From: Tagetes erecta
Taxonomy: Eukaryota > Streptophyta > Magnoliopsida > Asterales > Asteraceae
Assembly (NCBI GenBank): GCA_030867185.1
Contig: CM061488.1
Coordinates: 52,965,119 to 53,029,118 of the forward strand
Direction of reading: 5' to 3'
Length of the DNA stretch: 64,000 nt
The position numbers and the translations under genes are program-made. The notes under the pieces were generated by a model. It was not told the origin of the DNA. It saw only the letters and a list, made by a program, of their open reading frames with translations, and did no database searches. This document shows positions 14,293 through 25,505 of the stretch, piece by piece (positions within the stretch are counted from its first letter, which is position 1; every line of letters begins with the position of its first letter).

Positions 14293-14973
14293 AATTCGTG
14301 TGAGTCTTTTGAACATCGTACGACTATTTAGGACATCTTAAGACTCTGTATTCCATATTAGAACCTTGAAGACCACGTTTGTATAACGTATGACGCCTTA
14401 AAACACCTAACAAAACCTTACAAGAGCGTACGAAACCATAAATCTCCATAATAAACCTAATCAGTTCGTCCGAGTCCTTTGAACATCGTAAGACAACTCA
14501 GGACTTGTTACGACTCTGTATGCGACACTAGCAACATAAAAAGCAATTTAGAATAATGTAGGACGCGTTACAACTTCGAAGAGCACCTTACATCACCGTA
14601 CGAAACATTAAAACTTCATAATAAACCTAATGAATTCGTCCGAGTCATTTGAACATCGTACAAAAATTTAGAATATCTTACGACATTGTATGCCACAATA
14701 GCACCTTCAAAAGCATGTTAGTATAATGTACGACACCTTACAACTCCTAACAACATGTAACAATACCGTACGTAATCTTAAAACTCCATAATAATCCTAA
14801 TGAATTCGTCCGAGTCCTTTAAACATCGTACAACAACTTAAATCATTTTACTACTCTTTATGCCACATTAGCAACTAGAAATGAACGTTAGTATTAATTT
14901 AGGACGCCTTACAGCTCCAAAGAACACCTTACATCACCGTACGAAACCTTAAAACTCCATAATACACCTAATG
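14293..14973 (+). repeat. ABCD tetramer with 171-bp D
   Basis: A 14293, B 14463 (opening AGTTCGTCCG), C 14633, D 14803. It matches the tetramer at 7150 in the AGTTCG opening of B and in the one-base longer D. Confidence 0.85.
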
Positions 14974-16845
14974 AATTCGTGCGAGTCCTTTGAACATCGT
15001 ACGACTAGTTAGGACATCTTTAGACTTTGTATGCCGTATTAGAACCTTGAAGACCACGTTTGTATAACGTAGGACGCCTTAAAACACCTAACAAAACCTT
15101 ACAAGATCGTACGAAACCATAAATCTCCATAAAAAACCTAGTCAATTCGTCTGAGTCCTTTCAACATCGTAAGACAAATCATGACTTGTTACGACTCTGT
15201 ATGCGACGCTAGCAACATAAAAAGCAATTTCGATTAATGTAGGACGCGTTACAACTTCTAAGAGCACCTTACATCACCGTACGAAGTATTAAAACTTCAT
15301 AATAAACCTAATGAATTCGTCCGAGTCATTTGAACATCGTACAAAAATTTAGAATATCTTACGACATTGTATGCCACATTAGCACCTTGAAAAGCATGTT
15401 AGTATAATGTACGACACTTTACAACTCCTAACAACACGTAACAATACCGTACATAAACTTAAAACTCCATAATACACCTAATGAATTCGTGCGAGTCCTT
15501 TGAACATCGTACTACTAGTTAGGACATCTTAAGACTTTGTATGCCATATTAGAACCTTGAAGACCACGTTTGTATAACATAAGACGCCTTAAAACACCTA
15601 ACAACACTTTACAACAGCGTACGAAACCATAAATATCCATAATAAACCTAGTCAATTCGTCCGAGTCCTTTGAACATCCTAAGACAAATCATGACTTGTT
15701 ACGACTCTGTATGCGACGTTAGCAACATAAAATGCAATTTCGAATAATGTAGGACGCGTTACAACTTCGAAGAGCACCTTACATCACCGTACGAAACATT
15801 AAAACTTCATAATAAACCTAATGAATTCGTCCGAGTCATTTGAACATCGTACAAAAATTTAGAATATCTTACGACATTGTATGCCACAATAGCACCTTCA
15901 AAAGCATGTTAGTATAATGTACGACACCTTACAACTCCTAACAACATGTAACAATACCGTACGTAATCTTAAAACTCCATAATAATCCTAATGAATTCGT
16001 CTGAGTCCTTTAAACATCGTACAACAACTTAAATCATTTTACTACTCTTTATGCCACATTAGCAACTAGAAATGAACGTTAGTATTAATTTAGGACGCCT
16101 TACAGCTCCAAAGAACACCTTACATCACCGTACGAAACCTTAAAACTCCATAATACACCTAATGAATTCGTGCGAGTCCTTTGAACATCGTACGACTAGT
16201 TAGGACATCTTTAGACTTTGTATGCCGTATTAGAACCTTGAAGACCACGTTTGTATAACGTAGGACGCCTTAAAACACCTAACAAAACCTTACAAGATCG
16301 TAAGAAACCATAAATCTCCATAAAAAACCTAGTCAATTCGTCTGAGTCCTTTCAACATCGTAAGACAAATCATGACTTGTTACGACTCTGTATGCGACGC
16401 TAGCAACATAAAAAGCAATTTCGATTAATGTAGGACGCGTTACAACTTCTAAGAGCACCTTACATCACCGTACGAAGTATTAAAACTTCATAATAAACCT
16501 AATGAATTCGTCCGAGTCATTTGAACATCGTACAAAAATTTAGAATATCTTACGACATTGTAGGCCACAATAGCACCTTCAAAAGCATGTTAGTATAATG
16601 TACGACACCTTACAACTCCTAACAACATGCAACAATACCGTACGTAATCTTAAAACTCCATAATAATCCTAATGAATTCGTCCGAGTCCTTTAAACATCG
16701 TACAACAACTTAAATCATTTTACTACTCTTTATGCCACATTAGCAATTAGAAATGAACGTTAGTATTAATTTAGGACGCCTTACAGGTCCTAAGAACACC
16801 TTACATCACCGTACGAAACCTTAAAACTCCATAATACACCTAATG
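14974..16845 (+). repeat. 1872-bp higher-order unit, copy 3
   Basis: Subunits at 14974, 15484 and 16165. The last D carries GCAATTAGAAATG at 16745 and ACAGGTCC, which places this copy as kin of copy 2 at an offset of 5271 bp. Confidence 0.86.
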
Positions 16846-17694
16846 AATTCGTGTGAGTCCTTTGAACATCGTACGACTATTTAGGACATCTTAAGACTCT
16901 GTATTCCATATTAGAACCTTGAAGACCACGTTTGTATAACGTAGGACGCCTTAAAACACCTAACAAAACCTTACAAGATCGTACGAAACCTTAAATCTCC
17001 ATAATAAACCTAATCTATTCGTCCGAGTCCTTTGAACATCGTACGACTAGTTAGGACATCTTAAGACTTTGTATGCCATATTAGAACCTTGAAGACCATG
17101 TTTGTATAACATAGGACGCCTTAAAACACCTAACAACACCTTACAACAGCGTACGAAACCATAAATCTCTATAATAAACGTAGTAAATTCGTCCGAGTCC
17201 TTTGAACATCCTAAGACAAATCATGACTTGTTACGACTCTGTATGCGACGCTAGCAACATAAAAAGCAATTTCGAATAATGTAGGACGCGTTACAACTTC
17301 TAAGAGCACCTTACATCACCGTACGAAGCATTAAAAGTTCATAATAAACCTAATGAATTCGTCCGAGTCATTTGAACATCGTACAAAAATTTAGAATATC
17401 TTACGACATTGTATGCCACAATAGCACCTTCAAAAGCATGTTAGTATAATGTACGACACCTTACAACTCCTAACAACACGTAACAATACCGTACGTAAAC
17501 TTAAAACTCCATAAAAACCTAATGAATTCGTCCGAGTCCTTTAAACATCGTACGGCAACTTAAATCATCTTACTACTCTTTATGCCACGTTAGCAACTCG
17601 AAAAGAACGTTAGTATGATCTAGGACGCCTTACAGCTACAAAGAACACCTTACATCACCGTACGAAACCTTAAAACTCCATAATACACCTAATG
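16846..17694 (+). repeat. A-A'-B-C-D pentamer
   Basis: A 16846, A' 17016, B 17186, C 17356 (169 bp, one base lost at its end), D 17525. The D is intermediate between left and right types: it keeps AACTTAAATCATC but has AACTCGAAAAGAAC as in the right subarray. Confidence 0.84.
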
Positions 17695-19394
17695 AATTCG
17701 TGTGAGTCCTTTGAACATCATACGACTTTTTAGGACATCTTAAGACTCTGTATTCCATATTAGAACCTTGAAGACCACGTTTGTATAACGTAGGACGCCT
17801 TAAAACACCTAACAAAACCTTACAAGAGCGTACGAAACCACAAATCTCCATAATAAACCTAATCTATTCGTCCGAGTCCTTTGAACATCGTAAGACAACT
17901 CAGGACTTGTTACGACTCTGTATGCGACGCTAGCAACACAAAAAGCAATTTCGAATAATGTAGGACGCGTTACAACTTCTAAGAGCACCTTACATCACCG
18001 TACGAAACATTAAAACTTCATAATAAACCTAATGAATTCGTCCGAGTCATTTGAACATCGTACAAAAATTTAGAATATCTTACGACATTGTATGCCACAT
18101 TAGCACCTTGAAAAGCATTTTAGTATAATGTACGACACCTTACAACTCCTAACAACACGTAACAATACCGTACGTAAACTTAAAACTCCATAATACACCT
18201 AATGAATTCGTGCGAGTCCTTTGAACATCGTACGACTAGTTAGGACATCTTAAGACTTTGTATGCCATATTAGAACCTTGAAGACCACGTTTGTATAACA
18301 TAGGACGCCTTAAAACACCTAACAACACCTTACAACAGCGTACGAAACCATAAATCTCCATAATAAACATAGTCAATTCGTCCGAGTCCTTTCAACATCG
18401 TAAGACAAATCATGACTTGTTATGACTCTGTATGCGACGCTAGCAACATAAAAAGCAATTTCGAATAATGTAGGACGCGTTACAACTTCTAAGAGCACCT
18501 TACATCACCGTACGAAACATTAAAACTTCATAATAAACCTAATGAATTCGTCCGAGTCATTTGAACATCGTATAAAAATTTAGAATATCTTACGACATTG
18601 TATGCCACATTAGCACCTTGAAAAGCATGTTAGTGTAATGTACGACACCTTACAACTCCTAACAACACGTAACAATACCGTACGTAAACTTAAAACTCCA
18701 TAATACACCTAATGAATTCGTGCGAGTCCTTTGAACATCGTACGACTAGTTAGGACATCTTAAGACTTTGTATGCCATATTAGAACCTTGAAGACCACGT
18801 TTGTATAACATAGGACGCCTTAAAACACCTAACAACACCTTACAACAGCGTACGAAACCGTAAATCTCTATAATAAACCTAGTCAATTCGTCCGAGTCCT
18901 TTCAACATCGTAAGACAAATCATGACTTGTTACGACTCTGTATGCGACGCTAGCAACATAAAAAGCAATTTCGAAAAATGTCGGAAGCATTACAACTTCT
19001 AAGAGCACCCTACATCACCGTACGAAACATTAAAACTCCATAATAAACCTAATGAATTCGTCCGAGTCATTTAAATATCGTACAACAATTTAGAATATCT
19101 TACGACATTGTATGCCACATTAGCACCTTCAAAAGCATGTTAGTATAATGTACGACACCTTACAACTCCTAACAACACATTACAGTACCGTACGTAAACT
19201 TAAAACTCCATAATAAACCTAATGAATTCGTCCGAGTCCTTTAAACATCGTACGACAACTTAAGACATCTTACTACTCTTCATGCCACATTAGCAACTCG
19301 AAAAGAACATTAGTATGATCTAGGACGCCTTACAGCTCCTAAGAACACTTTACATCACCTTAGGAAACCTTAAAACTCCATAATACACCTAATG
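17695..19394 (+). repeat. Transitional block ABC-ABC-ABCD
   Basis: A monomers at 17695, 18205 and 18715. The first two units are left-type trimers. In the third, the A (18715) and the first half of B (18885) are left-type, and everything from the second half of that B is right-type, including the C at 19055 (ATTTAAATATCG) and D at 19225. Confidence 0.85.
18928..18980 (+). other. Breakpoint interval between left and right subarrays
   Basis: Inside the B monomer 18885-19054. Upstream marks are CTTTCAACATCG and ACAAATCATGAC (left-type); downstream marks are TGTCGGAAGC and GCACCCTAC (right-type). GACGC, found in both subarrays, lies between, so the exact base of exchange cannot be fixed. Confidence 0.75.
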
Positions 19395-22114
19395 AATTCG
19401 TGAGAGTCCTTTGAACATCGTACGACTAGGTAGGACATCTAAAGACTCTGTATGCCATATTAGAACCTTGAAGACCACGTTTGTATAACGTTGGACCCCT
19501 TAAAAAACCTAACAACACCTTACAACAGCGTACGAAACCATAAATCTCAATAATAAACCTAATGAATTCGTCCGAGTCCTTTGAACATCGTAAGACAACT
19601 CGGGACTTGTTACGACTCTGTATGCGACACTAGCAACATAAAAAGCAATTTCGAATAATGTCGGACGCATTACAATTTCTAAGAGCACCCTACATCACCG
19701 TACGAAACATTAAAACTCCATAATAAACCTAATGAATTCGTCTGAGTCATTTAAATATCGTACAACAATTTAGAATATCTTACGACATTGTATGCCACAT
19801 TAGCACCTTCAAAAGCATGTTAGTATAATGTACGACACCTTACAACTCCTAACAACACATTACAGTACCGTACATAAACTTAAAACTCCATAATAAACCT
19901 AATGAATTCGTCCGAGTCCTTTAAACATCGTACGACAACTTAAGACATCTTACTACTCTTCATGCCACATTAGCAACTCGAAAAGAACATTAGTATGATC
20001 TAGGACGCCTTACAGCTCCTAAGAACACTTTACATCACCTTAGGAAACCTTAAAACTCCATAATACACCTAATGAATTCGTGAGAGTCCTTTGAACATCG
20101 TACGACTAGGTAGGACATCTAAAGACTCTGTATGCCATATTAGAACCTTGAAGACCACGTTTGTATAACGTTGGACCCCTTAAAAATCCTAACAACACCT
20201 TACAACAGCGTACGAAACCATAAATCTCAATAATAAACCTAATGAATTCGTGCGAGTCCTTTGAACATCGTAAGATAACTTGGGACTTGTTACGACTCTT
20301 AATGCGACACTAGCAACATAAAAAGCAATTTCGAGTAATGTCGGACGCGTTACAACTACTTAGAGCACCCTACATCACCGTACAAAACATTAAAACTCCA
20401 TAGTAAACCTAATGAATTCGTCCGAGTCATTTGAACATCGTACAACAATTTAGAATATCTTACGACAATGTATGCCACATTAGCACCTTCAAAAGCATGT
20501 TAGTATAATGTACGACACCTTACAACTTCTAACAACACATTACAGTACCGTACGTAAACTTAATACTCGATAATAAACCTAATGAATTCGTCCGAGTCCT
20601 TTAAACATCGTACGACAACTTAAGACATCTTATTACTCTTCATGCCACATTAGCAACTCGAAAAGAACATTAGTATGATCTAGGACGCCTTACAGCTCCT
20701 AAGAACACTTTACATCACCTTAGGAAACCTTAAAACTCCATAATACACCTAATGAATTCGTGAGAGTCCTTTGAACATCGTACGACCAGGTAGGACATCT
20801 AAAGACTCTGTATGCCATATTAGAACCTTGAAGACCACGTTTGTATAACGTTGGACCCCTTAAAAAACCTAACAACACCTTACAACAGCGTACGAAACCA
20901 TAAATCTCAATAATAAACCTAATGAATTCGTCCGAGTCCTTTGAACATCGTAAGACAACTCAGGACTTGTTACAACTCTGTATGCGACGCTAGCAAAATA
21001 AAAAGCAATTTCGAATAATGTCGGAAACATTACAACTTCTAAGAGCACCCTACATCACCGTACGAAACATTAAAACTCCATAATAAACCTAATGAATTCG
21101 TCCGAGTCATTTGAATATCGTACAACAATTTAGAAAATCTTACGACATTGTATGCCACATTAGCACCTTCAAAAGCATGTTAGTATAATGTACGACACCT
21201 TACAACTCCTAACAACACATTACAATACAGTACGTAAACTTAAAACTCCTTAATAAACCTCATGAGTTCTTTCGAGTCCTTTAAACATCGTACGACAACT
21301 TAAGACATCTTACTACTCTTTATGCCACATTAGCAACTCGAAAAGAACGTTAGTATGATCTAGGACGCCTTACCGCTCCTAAGAACACCTTACATTACCG
21401 GTACGAAACCTTAAAACTCCATAATACACCTAATGAATTCGTGTGAGTCCTTTGAACATCGTACGACTAGTTAGGACATTTTAAGACTCTGTATGCCATA
21501 TTAGAACCTTGAAGACCACGTTCTTATAACGTAGGATGCCTTAAAACACCTAACAACACCTTACAACATCGTACGAAACCATAAAACTCCATAATAAACA
21601 TGATGAATTCGTGCGAGTCCTTTGAACATCGTAAGACAACTTGGGTCTTGTTACGACTCTTAATGCGACACTAGCAACATAAAAAGCAATTTCGAATAAT
21701 GTCGGACGCGTTACAACTACCTAGAGCTCCCTACATCACCGTACAAAACATTAAAACTCCATAGTAAACCTAATGAATTCGTCCGAGTCATTTGAACATC
21801 GTACAACAATTTAGAATATCTTACGGCATTGTATGCCACATTAGCACCTTCAAAAGCATGTTAGTATAATGTACGACACCTTACAACTCCTAACAACACA
21901 TTACAATACCGTACGTAAACTTAAAACTCCATAATAAACCTAATGAATTCGTCCGAGTCCTTTAAACATCGTACGACAACTTAAGACATCTTACTACTCT
22001 TCATGCCACATTAGCAACTCGAAAAGAACATTAGTATGATCTAGGACGCCTTACAGCTCCTAAGAACACTTTACATCACGTTAGAAACCTTAAAACTCCA
22101 TAATACACCTAATG
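19395..22114 (+). repeat. Four tetramers without the deletion marker
   Basis: A monomers at 19395, 20075, 20755 and 21436. The fourth tetramer follows the archaic D at 21265-21435 and its A and B keep left-type marks (GTGTGAGTCC, AAAACACCTAAC). The D ending at 22114 has lost one base (CACGTTAGAAACC). Confidence 0.87.
21265..21435 (+). repeat. Archaic D monomer, 171 bp
   Basis: Opens AGTTCTTTCGAG instead of AATTCGTCCGAG, so it has no EcoRI site. It keeps left-type CTCTTTATGCC, AACGTTAGTATG, AACACCTTACATTACC and GTACGAAACC, plus one extra base (ACCGGTACG). The same monomer recurs at 24655-24825 and 27366-27536. Confidence 0.85.
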
Positions 22115-22274
22115 AATTCGTGAGAGTCCTTTGAACATCGTACGACTAGTTAGGACATCTTAAGACTCTGTATGCCATATTAGAACCTTGAAGACCACGT
22201 TTGTATAACGTAGGACGCCTTAAAAAACCTAACAACAGCGTACGAAACCATAAATCTCCATAATAAACCTAATG
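22115..22274 (+). repeat. First A monomer lacking one decamer (160 bp)
   Basis: Normal A monomers hold two ACAACA repeats 10 bp apart (for example 22902-22907 and 22912-22917). Here one ACAACA remains at 22232-22237 and exactly 10 bp are gone. The same form begins at 25506, 28217, 29567, 31645, 32995, 34346, 35696, 37726, 39757, 41787, 43817, 45847, 49917, 51947, 53977, 56007, 58717, 60067, 61414 and 62761: 21 copies in all. Confidence 0.93.
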
Positions 22275-24654
22275 AATTCGTCCGAGTCCTTTGAACATTG
22301 TAAGATAACTCGGGACTTGTTACGACTTTGTATGCGACACTAACAACATAAAAAGCAATTTCGAATAATGTCGGAAGCATTACAACTTCTAAGAGCACCC
22401 TACATCACCGTACGAAACATTAAAACTCCATAATAAACCTAATGAATTCGTCAGAGTCATTTAAATATCGTACAACAATTTAGAATATCTTACGACATTG
22501 TATGCCACATTAGCACCTTCAAAAGCATGTTAGTATAATGTACGAAACCTTACAACTCCTAACAACACATTACAGTACCGTACGTAAACTTAAAACTCCA
22601 TAATAAACCTAATGAATTCGTCCGAGTCCTTTAAACATCGTACGACAACTTAAGACATCTTACTACTCTTCATGCCACATTAGCAACTCGAAAAGAACAT
22701 TAGTATGATCTAGGACGCCTTACAGCTCCTAAGAACACTTTACATCACCTTAGGAAACCTTAAAACTCCATAATACACCTAATGAATTCGTGAGAGTCCT
22801 TTGAACATCGTACGACTAGGTAGGACATCTAAAGACTCTGTATGCCATATTAGAACCTTGAAGACCACGTTTGTATAACGTTGGACCCCTTAAAAAACCT
22901 AACAACACCTTACAACAGCGTACGAAACCATAAATCTCAATAATAAACCTAATGAATTCGTGCGAGTCCTTTGAACATCGTAAGATAACTTGGGACTTGT
23001 TACGACTCTTAATGCGACACTAGCAACATAAAAAGCAATTTCGAGTAATGTCGGACGCGTTACAACTACTTAGAGCACCCTACATCACCGTACAAAACAT
23101 TAAAACTCCATAGTAAACCTAATGAATTCGTCCGAGTCATTTGAACATCGTACAACAATTTAGAATATCTTACGACAATGTATGCCACATTAGCACCTTC
23201 AAAAGCATATTAGTATAATGTACGACACCTTACAACTCCTAACAACACATTACAGTACCGTACGTAAACTTAAAACTCGATAATAAAGCTAATGAATTCG
23301 TCCGAGTCCTTTAAACATCGTACGACAACTTAAGACATCTTATTACTCTTCATGCCACATTAGCAACTCGAAAAGAACATTAGTATGATCCAGGAAGCCT
23401 TACAGCTCCTAAGAACACTTTACATCACCTTAGGAAACCTTAAAACTCCATAATACACCTAATGAATTCGTGAGAGTCCTTTGAACATCGTACGACCAGG
23501 TAGGACATCTAAAGACTCTGTATGCCATATTAGAACCTTGAAGACCACGTTTGTATAACGTTGGACCCCTTAAAAAACCTAACAACACCTTACAACAGCG
23601 TACGAAACCATAAATCTCAATAATAAACCTAATGAATTCGTGCGAGTCCTTTGAACATCGTAAGACAACTTGGGACTTGTTACGACTCTTAATGCGACAC
23701 TAGCAACATAAAAAGCAATTTCGAATAATGTCGGACGCGTTAAAACTACTTAGAGCACCCTACATCACCGTACAAAACATTAAAACTCCATAGTAAACCT
23801 AATGAATTCGTCCGAGTCATTTGAACATCGTACAACAATTTAGAATATCTTACGACATTGTATGCCACATTAGCACCTTCAAAAGCATGTTAGTATAATG
23901 TACGACACCTTACAACTCCTAACAACACATTACAGTACCGTACGTAAACTTAAAACTCCATAGTAAACCTAATGAATTCGTCCGAGTCCTTTAAACATCG
24001 TAGGACAACTTAAGACATCTTATTACTCTTCATGCCACATTAGCAACTCGAAAAGAACATTAGTATGATCTAGGACGCCTTACAACTCCTAAGAAGACTT
24101 TACATCACCTTAGGAAACCTTAAAACTCCATAATACACCTAATGAATTCGTGAGAGTCCTTTGAACATCGTACGACTAGGTAGGACATCTAAAGACTCTG
24201 TATGCCATATTAGAACCTTGAAGACCACGTTTGTATAACGTTGGACCCCTTAAAAAACCTAACAACACCTTACAACAGCGTACGAAACCATAAATCTCAA
24301 TAATAAACCTAATGAATTCGTCCGAGTCCTTTGAACATCGTAAGACAACTCAGGACTTGTTACAACTCTGTATGCGACGCTAGCAACATAAAAAGCAATT
24401 TCGAATAATGTCGGACGCATTACAACTTCTAAGAGCACCCTACATCACCGTACGAAACATTAAAACTCCATAATAAACCTAATGAATTCGTCCGAGTCAT
24501 TTGAATATCGTACAACAATTTAGAAAATCTTACGACATTGTATGCCACATTAGCACCTTCAAAAGCATGTTAGTATAATGTACGACACCTTACAACTCCT
24601 AACAACACATTACAATACAGTACGTAAACTTAAAACTCCTTAATAAACCTCATG

Positions 24655-24825
24655 AGTTCTTTCGAGTCCTTTAAACATCGTACGACAACTTAAGACATCT
24701 TACTACTCTTTTTGCCACATTAGCAACTCGAAAAGAACGTTAGTATGATCTAGGACGCCTTACCGCTCCTAAGAACACCTTACATTACCGGTACGAAACC
24801 TTAAAACTCCATAATACACCTAATG
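24655..24825 (+). repeat. Archaic D monomer, second copy
   Basis: Same AGTTCTTTCGAG opening and ACCGGTACG insertion as 21265-21435; one extra change (CTTTTTGCC for CTTTATGCC). Confidence 0.85.
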
Positions 24826-25505
24826 AATTCGTGTGAGTCCTTTGAACATCGTACGACTAGTTAGGACATCTTAAGACTCTGTATGCCATATTAGAACCTT
24901 GAAGACCACGTTCGTATAACGTAGGACGCCTTAAAGCACCTAACAACACCTTACAACATTGTACGAAACCATAAAACTCCATAATAAACCTGATGAATTC
25001 GTGCGAGTCCTTTGAACATCGTAAGACAACTTGGGACTTGTTACGACTCTTAATGCGACACTAGCAACATAAAAAGCAATTTCGAATAATGTCGGACGCG
25101 TTACAACTACCTAGAGCACCCTACATCACCGTACAAAACATTAAAACTCCATAGTAAACCTAATGAATTCGTCCGAGTCATTTGAACATCGTACAACAAT
25201 TTAGAATATCTTACGGCATTGTATGCCACATTAGCACCTTCAAAAGCATGTTAGTATAATGTACGACACCTTACAACTCCTAACAACACATTACAATACC
25301 GTACGTAAACTTAAAACTCCATAATAAACCTAATGAATTCGTCCGAGTCCTTTAAACATCGTACGACAACTTAAGACATCTTACTACTCTTCATGCCACA
25401 TTAGCAACTCGAAAAGAACATTAGTATGATCTAGGACGCCTTACAGCTCCTAAGAACACTTTACATCACGTTAGGAAACCTTAAAAATCCATAATACACC
25501 TAATG

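Larger units (their letters stand above)
1..18950 (+). repeat. Left subarray: older, mixed trimers and tetramers
   Basis: Units are either A-B-C (510 bp) or A-B-C-D (about 680 bp), with three A-A'-B-C variants. Left-type marks are A monomers starting AATTCGTGCG or AATTCGTGTG, B monomers with ACAAATCATGAC or ACAACTCAGGAC, C monomers with GTACAAAAATTTAG, and D monomers with AACTTAAATCATTTTAC and AACTAGAAATG. No A monomer here carries the 10-bp deletion seen in the right subarray. Copies differ by scattered substitutions and 1-bp indels and are visibly less uniform than those beyond 36 kb. Confidence 0.9.
22115..25505 (+). repeat. 3391-bp higher-order unit (5 tetramers)
   Basis: A monomers at 22115 (deleted form), 22785, 23465, 24145 and 24826. 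Contains the second archaic D at 24655. Measured from one deletion-marked A to the next. Confidence 0.87.

Noticed and set aside
17636..17851. Minus-strand reading frame of 71 residues
   Set aside because: Runs across a D/A edge of ordinary monomers and stays open through a few local substitutions. Low-complexity translation of satellite DNA.
22180..22398. Minus-strand reading frame of 72 residues, in 21 near-identical copies
   Set aside because: It appears only where an A monomer has lost 10 bp, which joins two frames over the A/B edge. No known domain, no promoter or conserved start context, and its spacing follows the satellite units. A by-product of the deletion, not a gene family.
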